Shown: positions 21,030 through 31,660, counted from the first letter of the stretch. The stretch: 64,000 nucleotides of DNA from Dromiciops gliroides (GCF_019393635.1 NC_057861.1:81227327-81291326); one strand, 5' to 3'. Notes: generated from the letters alone by a model not told the origin. A program made the numbers and translations.

Positions 21030-21276
21030 TTGAGTCATCTCTGACTCTACATGACCCCGTGGGCTTTTGTCTATGGAGTTTTCTCAGCAAAGATACTGGA
21101 GTCATTTGCCATTTCCTTCTCCAGTGTGTCCCCATTTTACAGATGAGAAATTGAGGTAAATAGGGGTTGAGTTGTCTAGGGTCACAAAGCTAGTAAGTGT
21201 GTGAGGCCACATTTGAACTCAGATCTTCCTGATTCCAAGACCAGTGCTCTATCCGCTGTACCACCTAGGTGCCCCT
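21030..21276 (-). mobile_element. MAR1-type SINE
   Basis: Antisense tail CATGACCCCGTGGGCTTTTG, TTTGCCATTTCCTTCTCCAG, then core and head. Confidence 0.88.
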
Positions 21277-21284
21277 TTGAAAGA

Positions 21285-21470
21285 TAAGTAGAGGAGTTTA
21301 TATTTTATCTTAGAGGCAATAGGGAGCTACTGGATTTGATGGAATAGGAGAGTCACAAAGTCAGGTGTGTGCTTCAGGAAAATCACTTGGGCATCTACAC
21401 AGCTGAACTCTGTTGGATGGACTGGGGTAGGAAGTCCAATTAGAAGGCTGCTACGGTAACTGAGCCCCAA
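21285..21470. mobile_element. Old LINE-like fragment (L2 type)
   Basis: AGAGGCAATAGGGAGCTACT, GGAAAATCACTTGGGCATCT, AATTAGAAGGCTGCTACGGT form a phrase set common in mammalian L2-type debris. Confidence 0.45.
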
Positions 21471-21817
21471 CCCAATCCCCAAACTGAGCCCTAATGATTA
21501 GCTGTTCCCTAAGGAAACAACCCCTCAACTGTGGTCTCCTTGACCAAACTCATCTTTGTTTTCCACCTCTCCCCTCCTCCACCTCTGAATGTTTTAGAGC
21601 TGGAAAAGGGACACCCTCTTCTACCCACCCTTCCCTCCCTCCTGCTCGTCCCCTCAGGGTTTGTGCTGTGAAAGATTTGAAATCCAGACAAAGGCTAGAG
21701 ATTAAAGTGTATATTGGATTAGCAATCACTCTCCACCCAAGGCATCTCCCAGGCCTCCTAAGTACCTCACCCAGTCTGTCACTGTGAACCTCTCACTCTC
21801 ACTTCATCCTCAGCTAG

Positions 21818-22078
21818 TTCTACTGGGAGGAAAGAAGAAGAAAATAGAGGAAGGATAAGAGGAAGAGGGCAGAGACAATGGGAGAGGGGAGAAGAAAAGG
21901 GATTGAGGAAAGAGAGAGGAAGGAGGGGAAAAAAGGGGAAGGAATCGAGGAAGAAAGGGGAGAGATAGAATGGAGAAAATGCAAAGGAAGGTGAGATAGA
22001 AAGTGGTAGGAGGGAAAGAGAAGAATGGAGGAGGAATAAAAAGGAGGGAAGGGGCCATAGAAGTAGTGGGGAGGGATG
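21818..22078 (+). repeat. Polypurine (GA-rich) tract, about 260 nt
   Basis: Almost unbroken A/G on the plus strand with no fixed unit; triplex-capable low-complexity DNA. Confidence 0.9.
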
Positions 22079-22330
22079 GGGAGCAGGTTAATTCAACCAC
22101 TCTCATTTATTTGCTCCTCTCATTCTTTGACTGACCCATTCTGAATACCAATAACCCTTCTGGGCTCTGGGAATTTATCAGAAAGATTCTCTAATTCCAA
22201 GCCTTCAGCCAGAGAAAGAGCTCTGGCGAAAAGGGAAAAACAAAAAACAGTTCAGTGTTAAAAATCTATTTTCTACTTTTCTCTGGGAGGATCTCTTCCC
22301 TAACTGTATTCCTGATAACTACACCCAGAT

Positions 22331-22608
22331 GGGGAACTGGGGTCCACAGTGGATGGAGCACCAACCCTGGAGTCAGGAAGATCTGAGTTCAAATTTGTCC
22401 TCAAATTTGTCCTGACACTTATTAGCTGTGTGGTCCTGAGAAAGTAATTTAACCCTGTTTACCTCGATCTCCTCATCTATAATATGAGCTGGAGAAGAAA
22501 ATGGCAAACCACTATACCATCTTTGCCAAGAAACCTCCCCTCACCCCCAAAAAGGGATCCCAAAGGGTCAGACACAACTGAAAACCACTGAATAACAACA
22601 AGAACAGC
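22331..22608 (+). mobile_element. MAR1-type SINE with small internal duplication
   Basis: Complete; CAAATTTGTCCT is repeated in tandem after the B box. Tail CAGACACAACTGAAAACCAC, AACAACAAG. Confidence 0.88.
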
Positions 22609-23039
22609 ACCCAGACTAGCAAAGGCATGTGGTTAACACTGTTATAAAGACAAAATAAATCTTTTAAAGAAAAAAAAAAAAGTAAGTAAACTCCTTCCCC
22701 ATCCCACTCCCAGTCCCCCAGGGAAGGCTTCAGACTTCCACAGATCATCCAAGGGGTTAAAGGAGATATAGGATTACTGCCTGGAGTGGAGTGGGAGGGG
22801 GAATGGTCCAGCCAGCATAGCACCTGTCCTTATGCCCATCCTGCCCCCCTCCCCTTCCTTGTAGTGTCTCGTCTCCCTGCCTTTCTGCTTTTCCATCTCT
22901 GCAGGGCTCCTCTTCGTCCCTCCAGGAGGTGAATTTGCCTTCCACTTCCTGGACACCCTGAAGTGACTTTGAAAGGTCAGACAGAAGCATAGCAAATCAT
23001 TTTTCATCAGATGGCATTTCTTCTTTAGCAGCTCAATCA

Positions 23040-23290
23040 AAGGATTTGTTCGTAAAAATGCCTGAACAAATTGTGATAAATAAATGTAATGAAGTATTAC
23101 ATTTTGAACGGCAAAGACAGAGTAGCCCTTTTGACTTATATGAACCAATGCTTTGTGATGTAAACAAAAGCCAAGAAAACAACATACGTAATGCTACTGT
23201 GGAAATAAAGAGAACAACCACCACCAGACAATCAAAACAAATGTCGCAAAATTCAAAAGAGCAAGTTTAGCCCCAAAGAAAAGATAGGCA
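23040..23290 (+). mobile_element. Possible LINE fragment
   Basis: AAATGTAATGAAGTATTACA and ACTTATATGAACC recall the L1 ORF2 end, but the rest has diverged too far to be sure. A 74-codon frame here is not a recognised gene. Confidence 0.3.
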
Positions 23291-23532
23291 AAAATAACTC
23301 CCCCCTCTCCTCTGCAGAGTTGGGGAGACCACAAGTGTATGTAACATTGTATATAATATCAGATGTTTTCAGCATATTGATTAGCTTTATTGAATTTTGG
23401 GTTTTTTTTTTCTATTTTAAATTGTTTAAGTCATGGCTCTCTACGAGGGGAAGGGAAGAGTATGGGAGAAATCTAGGTGATATCAGAACAAAAGACATTT
23501 TTAAAATCCTGTGTTAAGATTTATTTATAAAC

Positions 23533-23594
23533 GGGGCAGCTAGATGGCGCAGTGGGTGGAGCGCCAGCCCTGGATTCAGGAGTACCTGAGTTCA
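23533..23594 (+). mobile_element. WSINE1-like SINE, 3' part missing
   Basis: Head to GAGTACCTGAGTTCA, then abrupt change to unique sequence; no core or A tail. Confidence 0.85.
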
Positions 23595-23689
23595 TAAAGG
23601 GATCGTTGATGTAGCCATAATTTTACAATTAGTTGCAATTAGTTTATAATCGGTTACTTTTCTGAAATGAAATCCTGGGATTTCTAGAT

Positions 23690-23848
23690 CAATTCCTTTA
23701 TATAGAAATAGAAAGAGGGAAAAGAAAAAGGGGAGTGAAGGAATAAAGGGAAAGAATAGAAGCAAAGAGAGAGGGAAGAAGGAAGGGAAGAAATAATGAG
23801 GAAGGAAGAGAAGAAAATAGGATGGGAGAGAAGGTACAAGAATTCTCC
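23690..23848 (+). repeat. Polypurine tract
   Basis: GA-rich low-complexity DNA, about 160 nt. Confidence 0.88.
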
Positions 23849-24279
23849 CTCTAAACTGATTCCATGGCTTCTGAGTTTTGGGAAAGTAGGAATAGAGCTG
23901 GGAAAGATACTCTCAGATACTCCAGGGAAAGGGTTGGATAAGGATCCTCTGTTTAGAAAAAAAAAATAAGGTCTGAGTGAAGTAAGGAGGGACATATATA
24001 TCTTCCAAGTCTCTCTCCTAAGAGATCCTTCTTACATTCCTACTGGGAACGAGAACGGGAGGAACAGGAATACAGAAGACAGAGATGGAGAGTAAACATT
24101 CCCAAGGCCTCTATAGGACCTCAGAATGACAGAGAGCTTAGAACAGAGGTAGTCCAAACCTCTCATCTAGTCAATGAGTCGACCTAGAGAGGTAGAGAGA
24201 TTTACTGGTTCTGCTTAGCCTCAAGAGACAGAAATAAAAGCAATTTGTAGGGAAGCAGAATTTGGCTCAGAATCAGACT

Positions 24280-24508
24280 CTAAGAGTTGGAAGAGACTTT
24301 ATCAATCACCTCATTCAACTTCTATGAAAAAGGAAGCTCCACTATAATAAACCCAACGAGTGGTCATCCAGCCTTTGCTTGAAGACCTCCAAGGAAGAGG
24401 AACTCACTCTCTCTCAGGGCAGCTCATTCCACTTTGAGATAACTCCGTTAGGAAGCTTTACCTCTTTGCAATTTCCATCCATTGTTCATGGATTTACCCT
24501 TTGGGGAC
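24280..24508 (-). mobile_element. CR1/L3 LINE, 3' part (left of the solo LTR)
   Basis: Antisense CR1/L3 3' end: AAGACCTCCAAGGAAGAGG, GGGCAGCTCATTCCACTTT. It continues at 25379 after the LTR insertion. Confidence 0.8.
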
Positions 24509-25378
24509 TGTAAAAAATCATTTACCTGGTGGGCCTAATCTGTGAACTCCTGGTTGGCTATCTGACTGCTTTTAATTTAGTATGGGCCATTTATAAATTC
24601 CCACAACTGCTTCTCCCAAATTAACAAGAAACAAGATTACACAGCCTCCTTTTCAATTAAAGCAAATGGGTTTATTTATGAGAATAAATAGGGATAAGGG
24701 ATAAGGGTAAAGAAATGCAAAGTATGACCTGAAACCTTGGCCAAAACGGACTCACTCTCTCTTTTACTCAGTCTCCGTAGCGTTCCCCCAGGGTCTCCTC
24801 TCTCTCTAGCTGTCCTGCACTTCTTCTCTAACCAACCTTCTTCTAGCATCCCCACTTGCCACTTGTGCTTCCCCTCGCCTCTGTCTGCTCTGCTCCTTTC
24901 TCGGTCTCTGTAGCATCCTTGTAGCGTCCCCCTCTTCTAACTTCTCTCTCTATAGCCACCCCCTGCTAGCTCCTTCACTTTCACTGTCAGCTGCCTCCTC
25001 TGCATCACTCCGTCTAGTGGTCTCCCCTCCTAACTGAAAAAAGCCCCCCTTTCACTACCTCTGCTCCTGAATATATACCCTTCTTTCTCACCAGGCCCTC
25101 GGGCCAACCGGCGCCTAGGTACACTCCAAGCTAATTCACTGGTACCCCTAAGAGCCCTGTGCCTGGCTCTCTGGGAGCTGGGGGCTGGGTGAAGGAAGCT
25201 CCAGCGACCCTCAGGCCTCCCATGTGCCTCCCCGATTCTCAGGGGCCTCCACACCGGCCATGTAGTGCCACGCCCAGGGCCTGGGGTTTTCGTTCACGCC
25301 GCTTTGGCTCCTGCGGCTGAAATGGAGCGGGAGAGGCGGCTCCGTTCGGGGAGACTGAGGCTAATTTTAACGTTTACA
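24509..25378 (-). mobile_element. Solo LTR (ERV), 870 bp, with 4-bp TSD
   Basis: It starts TGTAAA and ends TTTACA, and is bounded by the 4-bp direct repeat GGAC (24505-24508 and 25379-25382). Removing it restores a continuous CR1 element. On the minus strand there is a TATA box (GGTATATATTC, about 25066-25078) and an AATAAA (24671-24676). So U3 is the GC- and CpG-rich right part and U5 the left. No internal region or second LTR is present, so it is a recombined solo LTR. It lies about 1.8 kb upstream of SLURP1, pointing away from it. Confidence 0.88.
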
Positions 25379-26174
25379 GGACCAAGCAGAACAAGTCTTA
25401 TTTTTCTTCCACGTGAGAGTTCTTCCAATACTTAAAGAAAGCTTCCATGTCCTTCTCCCCCTGTTCCCCTCCCCCATCTTCTCTCCAGGCTAATATTCAC
25501 TATCCTCCTTGCTCTCCTCTGGAACCCCTCTAGTTTGTCAATGTTCTTCCTATATTGTGACACCTACAACTGAACAGAGTACTCCAGCTGGGGCCTGGGG
25601 AGAGCAGGGTCATGGTACCATCCCCTTGCTATTCCTAGTAATCTTTGCCCCTCTTAATGCAGCCCAAGTTCATGGGAGCTTTTGGCTGACATAGCGCATC
25701 CATATTGAGCTTTCTTTCCATCCATTGAAATCCCCTACATCATTTTCTGAACAACTATTGTCCAGCCATGCCTCTTCCATCTTGTCCCTATGAAGGTGAT
25801 TTTTGTACCCAAGTGTAAGATTTTCCATTTATCCCTAATGAATTTAATCTTATTGGATTTAATTCAGTGTTCTAGCCTGTAGAATGTTTTTGAATCCTGA
25901 ATCTGTCACCCCATGTAGTAGGTGTTCCTCTCAGTTTTGCATCATCTATAAATTTAATGAGCATGCCATCTGATTAAAAAATGCCAATAATGTAGATCCT
26001 TGGGGTACTCTACTATAAACCTCCTCCATAATGACACTGAACTAGTAAAAAGTATTTTTTGGATCTAGCCATCCAGCCAGTTCCAAATCCATCTGATTGT
26101 ATTACTGTCCATCCATATCTCTCCATCTTCTCCACAAGAATAGTATGAGATAATTTGTCAAAAACCTTTGCTAA

Positions 26175-26175
<1 letters not shown>

Positions 26176-26219
<44 letters not shown>
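26176..26219 (+). repeat. (CA)n microsatellite inside CR1
   Basis: About 19 CA units followed by TATATA. Confidence 0.97.
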
Positions 26220-26221
<2 letters not shown>

Positions 26222-26504
26222 AAACTTTTATCCAATAGTTTAGTGATTGTTTCCAAAAACAGGATGAGGTTAATTTGGCATGACCTGTCCTTAATGAAGT
26301 CAAGATGACCCCCCTTTTTAATCACCATTTCCCTTTCTAGATGTCTGCCAACCATCTCTTTAATGACCCATTCTAGAATTTCCCCAGGAATCCAAGCCAA
26401 GGATACTGACCTATGGTTGGCATATTCTATTCTATTTTCTTTTTTGAAAATTGGGTTATCTGCTATTAGCTTATCAATGATCTTTCTTATTTATTTATTT
26501 ACTT

Positions 26505-26634
26505 GGGGGGGTAGGGCAATGAGGGTTAAGTGACTTGCCCAAGGTCACACAGGTAGTAAGTGTCAAGTGTCTGAGCCCAGATTTGAACTCAGGTCCTCCT
26601 GAATCCAGGGCCACTGCACCACCAAGCTGACCCC
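26505..26634 (-). mobile_element. WSINE1-like SINE with head deletion, inside CR1
   Basis: About 13 nt between the two pol III boxes are missing (GGGCCACTGCACCACC). CR1 continues on both sides. Confidence 0.88.
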
Positions 26635-26665
26635 ATTTTCAATGATTTTTAAATACTACTGATAA

Positions 26666-26736
26666 CATATGTGTGTATATGTATGTACATAAACATATAC
26701 ATGTATACACATACATATATACATATACATATTTTT
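26666..26736 (+). repeat. TA/CA/TG-rich simple repeat
   Basis: Mixed ATAC and ATGT units upstream of SLURP1. Confidence 0.85.
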
Positions 26737-26760
26737 TTCCCCAGGAATGAGTCAAATTTT

Positions 26761-26926
26761 CTTTTTTTGTTTGTTTGTTTGGGGGTTTTTTGCAGGGCAA
26801 TTGGGGTTAAGTGACTTGCCCAGGGTCACACAGCTAGTAAGTGTTAAATGTCTGAGGCCGGATTTGAACTTAGGTACTCCTGAATCCAGGGCCAGTGCTT
26901 TATCCACTGTGCCACCTAGCTGCCCC
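26761..26926 (-). mobile_element. WSINE1-like SINE, last repeat before SLURP1
   Basis: Complete. Flanks ATGAGTCAAATTTT / ATGAGTCTTATTTT. Ends 250 nt before the SLURP1 ATG. Confidence 0.92.
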
Positions 26927-27064
26927 ATGAGTCTTATTTTCTAACTTAGCTAGGAGAGCACTCAATTATTGCTGGTTGCGTGACACTGAGTTTGCAAGCC
27001 CAGACAGGCTACCAGTTCCATCCAATGTGCCTGTGAATTAGGAAAGGGATGATCACAGCTGTCA

Positions 27065-27071
27065 TGACTCA
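27065..27071 (+). promoter_or_regulatory. AP-1 consensus upstream of SLURP1
   Basis: TGACTCA, a perfect AP-1 (Fos/Jun) consensus, sits 112 nt before the SLURP1 ATG in unique DNA between the last upstream SINE (ends 26926) and the gene. AP-1 is a known driver of keratinocyte genes. Occupancy is inference. Confidence 0.4.
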
Positions 27072-27111
27072 GAAAACCGATTTTATCCCACCCATCTGAG
27101 AGAAAGGGCAT

Positions 27112-27120
27112 GGATAAATG
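27112..27120 (+). promoter_or_regulatory. TATA-like box of SLURP1
   Basis: GGATAAATG lies 57-65 nt before the ATG, a spacing that would leave a 5'UTR of about 30-35 nt. It is not a perfect TATA box. A second AT element (TTTATA at about 27162-27168) is too close to the ATG to serve. Confidence 0.3.
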
Positions 27121-27176
27121 CCCTGGCATTGAGGTTGGGTCCTCAGTGGCTGAGTTCCTGGGTTTATACCCTGAAG

Positions 27177-27228
27177 ATGGATTCCCTCTGGCTTGTGCTG
27201 CTGGTGACCGCCACCTATGTGGCACAAG
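27177..27228 (+). CDS. SLURP1: SLURP1 exon 1 (signal peptide)
   Basis: ATG at 27177 followed by a hydrophobic leader (MDSLWLVLLVTATYVAQ) and donor G|GTAAGC at 27228/27229, phase 1. This is a typical LY6-family signal-peptide exon of 52 coding nt. It joins in frame to exon 2, giving G18-N19-T-L-K-C. The start is the only ATG that fits the reading frame, leader and donor. A TATA-like GGATAAATG at 27112-27120 and an AP-1 consensus at 27065-27071 lie just upstream. The total coding length (52+120+227 = 399 nt) gives 132 residues, against about 103 for human SLURP1. Confidence 0.88.
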
Positions 27229-27329
27229 GTAAGCCAGGGGTCAGGGTGGGTGTCAGGAAGGAGTGGGAAGGAGAGCTGACTTTAACTCCCATATGCAGAA
27301 TGCCCACATCCTAAAACTCAGTGTTGAGA

Positions 27330-27440
27330 CCATGTCAGCCTGATGGAATGGAAAGTGCACTGAAGTCTGAGTACTTGCTACTTACCAGCTCTGTGACCCT
27401 GAGTTCTTAGGCCCTCTGGATCCTTATCTATCAAATGAAG
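27330..27440 (+). mobile_element. MIR fragment in SLURP1 intron 1
   Basis: CTTACCAGCTCTGTGACCCT, CCTTATCTATCAAATGAAGG. Confidence 0.55.
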
Positions 27441-27459
27441 GGATTCTAACAGGTGGAAT

Positions 27460-27575
27460 GGAATGGAGAGGAGCTTTGTGCCAAGGACTGTGATAAATGC
27501 TGAGGATTAAAGTAGAGAAATAAGACAATAGTCCCTGCTATCAAGGAGCTCTCACAATCTAATTAAAGGAAAATA
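27460..27575. mobile_element. L2-like fragment in SLURP1 intron 1
   Basis: CCCTGCTATCAAGGAGCTCT, CACAATCTAATTAAAGG. Confidence 0.45.
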
Positions 27576-27929
27576 AAGGAGGGCTTAGCTTCATGGCAAA
27601 TGGTACTTAGGGTCTGGTAGGGAAGATGGTAATTCCCAGTGTGCCTGGTGAGCTAAATAGCAAGGCAAATACTCCCCAGCCCAAGGGCAGATAACACCTA
27701 ACATCTTTTCTTCTCCTGTGGTCCCTATACTGTCACCCTGTGTCTGTAATCCCTGTTTGTAGATGTCTTTAAGTCTCTGAAATTGACAACTAACTCAGTG
27801 CCAGTGGAGATGCAGCTGATGGGTGGTGGCAACAGTCCAAGGAGACAAGAATTCTAGGTTTATTTCACATGCTCTCTATAACCTTGCAGCCAAGGGTAGG
27901 GACAGTCCTTAAGCCCCTGGCCCCAAGAA

Positions 27930-28150
27930 TCTCTAAGTTGTGAAGGATCTAAGAGAGCATCTCCTGTAGGTATCTAGACTCTACCTAGTAACCTCCAAGA
28001 TGGAGAACCCATGCCATCCTGATGCAGCTCATTCCACTTTAGGGTAATTCTGATGGTTTGGAAGTTTGGGAGATTCCTTCCAGCTCCCAGAGAAGCCCCA
28101 AAACCCAAAATTTTCCCCTCTTTATCCCCTCCCTGAGCTTGTAGGCTCCA
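27930..28150 (-). mobile_element. CR1/L3 3' fragment in SLURP1 intron 1
   Basis: CATCCTGATGCAGCTCATTC, CACTTTAGGGTAATTCTGAT: antisense CR1/L3 3' end, related to 24280-24508. Confidence 0.6.
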
Positions 28151-28478
28151 ATCCTGGACCCATCCGATGGGATCTATGAGTAATCATCATAATAACTCTT
28201 TGCATCTTTACAGTCACCTTTTCATTTCTCCTGGGAGGGAAAGAAGGCAGAGTTGTTGTGGTAGAGTGGGAAGAAACATATCTAGAGTCCAGGAATCCTT
28301 CCTGGATGCTTTCTACTTTTTGTACTTTTAAAAAATATCTTTTGTTTCTGTATCACCTTGATCTCCATATTTATCTATCTATATTTCAATTTCTATATCC
28401 TTCCCACTCCCCTCCTCAGAGAGCTGCTCCCTACAGCAAAGAAAAAGAAATAGAGGGGAGATTTTTTAAAGCATTTTT

Positions 28479-28636
28479 GGGGGCAGCTAGGTGGCACAGT
28501 GGATAGAGCACCAGCCCTGGAGTCAGGAGGACCTGAGTTCAAATCAGGCCTCAAACACTTAACACTTACTAGCTGTGTGACCCTGGGCAAGTCACTTAAT
28601 CCCAATTGCTTCACCAAATAAATAAATAAAATTTAA
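28479..28636 (+). mobile_element. WSINE1-like SINE in SLURP1 intron 1
   Basis: Complete; AAATAAATAAAT tail; flanks AAAGCATTTT on both sides. Confidence 0.93.
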
Positions 28637-28709
28637 AAAGCATTTTGGCAAAACTAACGAACACATGAGCTACACCTGGCAGTATATACAGTGTTCCACG
28701 CCCATAGCC

Positions 28710-29165
28710 CCACACATCTGCAAAGAAGTGAAGGGGGGGGCATGTTTTTTCATCTCTTTTTCAAGGTCCAACTTGGTCAAATTTTTGTGGTTGCTTCCAT
28801 TTCCATTGCTGTAGTCATTATGTGCAGTTTTCCTGACTCCTCCTGTTTCACTGGGCAGTAGATCATATGAGTTTTCCCATGCTTCTTTGTAGAAGTTATG
28901 ATCTTCACCACATGTTATGTCAGAATAAGTCCCTCAAACTTATGAACCACAATCTGTTTAGCCACCCCCACCCCCAATTAATGAACAATTATTTTGTTCC
29001 CAGTTCTTTGCTATTACTGAAAAGGCTGCTTTCAATGTTGTTGTATGTGGGATCTGTCTTTCTGTCTTTATCTTCCTTGGGTATAGATGTGGAACCCACA
29101 ATGTACATATGTGTATATAGGTATACATATGTATATGTTATACTTATTCATGAATCTGCATTTAG
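28710..29165 (-). mobile_element. L1 fragment, antisense, in SLURP1 intron 1
   Basis: TTTTCCTGACTCCTCCTGTT, GAGTTTTCCCATGCTTC and TTCCCAGTTCTTTGCTAT are antisense L1 ORF2-end phrases. Confidence 0.65.
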
Positions 29166-29179
29166 ATGAGCTCTGGGGC

Positions 29180-29290
29180 TCCTTCTGTTTGACAGAGGAA
29201 GCTCAGGATGCTGTGGCAATTTGCCTGAGGTCACACAACCAATAAATAGCATTACCAGAAGTAGACCTCATGTCTTCCTTCTGACTCCTT
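29180..29290 (-). mobile_element. MIR fragment in SLURP1 intron 1
   Basis: TTTGCCTGAGGTCACACAAC. Confidence 0.5.
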
Positions 29291-29590
29291 GATCCAGAAT
29301 CCTTTCTCTTTCACCTGGTTTTCTGCTCTTAACACAAGGAGGTCATGGGAGGGGAGGGGAGTGGGATGAGTTTGATGGAGTAGGTGATGGGTAGGTTCCT
29401 AAGGTTCTGACCCAAGGAAGAAACTCTGAACATACAGAATGTGGTGCCTGTTGTCCCATGTCTAGGTTCCCTACCTTAGATGGCAAGGTTAATCCACTTT
29501 TCCATGCCATTCTCTGCTCTTTGTTCTAGCATCCCTTCTACATGTGACACCTGATAATTATAGATACAATTCCCTTCCCTTCCCACCCAG

Positions 29591-29710
29591 GTAACACCCT
29601 GAAATGCTACACCTGCAAAGAGCCAACTGACATCTATGAGTGCAGGAACATCAGTACCTGTAACCACTGGGAGACTTCCTGTAAGACCCAACTGGAGAAT
29701 GTGGAGTCAG
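29591..29710 (+). CDS. SLURP1: SLURP1 exon 2 (LU fingers 1-2)
   Basis: Acceptor CACCCAG ends at 29590; donor G|GTAAAG begins at 29711. The 120-nt exon encodes residues 18-57 and starts NTLKCYTCKEP, the same opening (LKCYTCKEP) as human SLURP1. Cysteines 23, 26, 35, 41 and 48 are the first five of the ten-cysteine LU domain. N37-I-S39 is an N-glycosylation sequon. Known family: SLURP1 is secreted by keratinocytes in placental mammals, modulates nicotinic acetylcholine receptors, and is mutated in the palmoplantar keratoderma Mal de Meleda. Exon length and intron phases equal those of the LYPD2 exon upstream, consistent with tandem duplication. Confidence 0.93.
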
Positions 29711-30124
29711 GTAAAGGCTCACAGCTGGCTGGCTGGGTCTTTCCCTGGGTCCTGGAATGGAAGCAGCACAAGGAAACCTCTCAAAGCAGCCAAAATTCTA
29801 TCCAGCTAGCTTGCCCCCATGCCTAAAATCCCACCATTAACTTTTTATCCCTTAGGGTTCAGCACTGCCCTCCCCAACCTTTTCTTTAAAATACCAGTAT
29901 CCTAAGAGGGAGAAACAACCAAGCCTCAATGGCTGGGGGAGAAGGAATTTATCAGATTCTTCCTAGGAACAAATGACTTCAGGAAGAAAGGAATGGTATG
30001 AAGGAACGGACTGAGAAAGGCATAGGGCAAAGAAAGGGATGGTGTGGGGAAGACTCCTGCCCTGGCTAAGGGAAGAAAAGCTCCTTGTCCTCTATGGGGA
30101 AGGAAACAGGACTCAATCTGTGAA
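29711..30124. other. SLURP1 intron 2, first part
   Basis: Unique intronic DNA; nothing recognised. Confidence 0.4.
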
Positions 30125-30290
30125 CAGGGTTCAGGGTTCAACATGTGACAAGGATAAGGCTTCAGTCAGCTAACAGAATCAGGTCAGAATGGGACCAAGG
30201 TTGGGACTCAATCTCTGGCCAAGGTCAGGGTGCAGTTTGGGGTCAAGGTCAAGGATCAATCAATACCCAAGGTTAGGGCTCAGTTTATAA
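30125..30290 (+). repeat. Degenerate minisatellite in SLURP1 intron 2
   Basis: Words AAGGTTGGGACTCAATCTCT, AAGGTCAGGGTGCAGTTTGG, AAGGTCAAGGATCAATCAAT and AAGGTTAGGGCTCAGTTTAT recur about every 28-32 nt. Confidence 0.6.
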
Positions 30291-30490
30291 ATGACTCTCA
30301 TTGACATTATCACCTTTACTTTATAAAAGACTTCACTCATAACAATTTATGAGGGAGGTCGTGCTAGGGTTAAGATCCCCATCTTATGGTCAAGAAAAGA
30401 GTCTCTGAGAAGTTAAATGACTTGCCCCTGGTCACACATCTATATGGTCAGTGTTTGAGATGAGTTTCTGACTCTAACTCCTAGCTCTTG
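30290..30490 (-). mobile_element. MIR-type fragment in SLURP1 intron 2
   Basis: AAATGACTTGCCCCTGGTCA, CCATCTTATGGTCAAG. Confidence 0.5.
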
Positions 30491-30499
30491 ACTTCAAAG

Positions 30500-31390
30500 T
30501 CTTTCTGATGTTATGTATCTATGTGTGTGTCTGTGTGTGTTTGAAGTGGGTAGGAAAGGATAGTAGTATATATTTTATAGTCTAATGAAGATGACCAGAT
30601 CTTACAGGCTGATTCAAACTTCTTCTGACTATGGTTTTGGTTTAGTCTTGAATGAAAAAGTGAGTTTTATTAGTAAAAATTGCCTTTCCCCATCTTCAGT
30701 ACTATATACTTTGTATTTTCTTATCTAAAACATGCATTTTTTCTTCATTGCTACATTTTTTACTTCATAGCTGTTTTTCCCCCCTGTTTTTTTCCACAGA
30801 ATAGTTTGCCATTCTTGATAAAGTTTCCCATTTTTGATTACATTGATGAGTGTTTTGCTGATCCTATTTTGCTGTGTGCTTCGATGCTCCTTGAAATGAT
30901 TTACTTTCCCATACTAACAGCCACTATCTCTAATAGTCATTGAAATGTGCTCCATAAGAAGTACAGATTTTACCCATTTTCTTGGAGTAATTTCTTTAAA
31001 AACAAACAGAGAATTAAAAGTATAACAAGAGAGAATAATGAAATTTGTGTCTGGCATAAAATCCAGAACTCAAATGATAGATAACTAGCTAAAGATGGGA
31101 ACACCCACTTGATCCAGTCTTATCTGGTCAGTCAGATGTTCAGAGTCAATTTAGTATCCATAGAAATACACACCCAAAAGACTGATGCTGTCATTAAATG
31201 AAAGCTTATTAAAACCATTGCTTCTCCCAAGTAATTCATACACCGTTATCCCACAAGGCCTCCTGCCCTTTGTTCAGCCTCTATCAGCTATGTGCAGATG
31301 TTTGTCTATCTCCTTTACTTTTCTATCCCCTTGACCTTCCTAGCTAAGTGATTCTTGCCTACTCAAATCTCACAGTACTTCCATAGCATC
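30500..31390. other. SLURP1 intron 2, unclassified part
   Basis: AT-rich with T-rich stretches; could contain an old LTR or DNA element, but no ends are visible. Confidence 0.3.
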
Positions 31391-31394
31391 TAGT

Positions 31395-31530
31395 GTTGTA
31401 CATCTACATCATCTAAGCCAAATCCCACATTTTACAGAAAAGGAAACTGAGATACAGTTAGGAAATTTGAATTGGCCAGGGACATACAGCTAATTAGTAT
31501 GAGAACTTCCTTTACCTGGGCTCCCATCAC
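31395..31530 (-). mobile_element. MIR fragment in SLURP1 intron 2
   Basis: CACATTTTACAGAAAAGGAA, ACTGAGATACAGTTAGG. Confidence 0.55.
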
Positions 31531-31559
31531 ACTCTGCTTTGTGACATATGGTGTATGTG

Positions 31560-31660
31560 CTATAGCCTACCAATTAGACTATCAGCTCACTGAGATCAGG
31601 AATTGTGTCATTTTTTTTTTCATTTTTGTATCTCCGGCCTCAGGCACAAGCTTCCCTACA
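31560..31660 (+). mobile_element. L2-like fragment before SLURP1 exon 3
   Basis: TTAGACTATCAGCTCACTGA, GATCAGGAATTGTGTC, TTTTTGTATCTCCGGCC. Confidence 0.45.

Larger units (their letters stand above)
25379..26665 (-). mobile_element. CR1/L3 LINE, 3' part of ORF2 (right of the solo LTR)
   Basis: Antisense CR1/L3 sequence. On the minus strand it keeps recognisable reverse-transcriptase phrases such as FDKLSHTILVEKMERYG but has many breaks. A (CA)n tract (26176-26215) and a SINE (26505-26634) interrupt it. With 24280-24508 it forms a single ancient insertion upstream of SLURP1. Confidence 0.82.
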
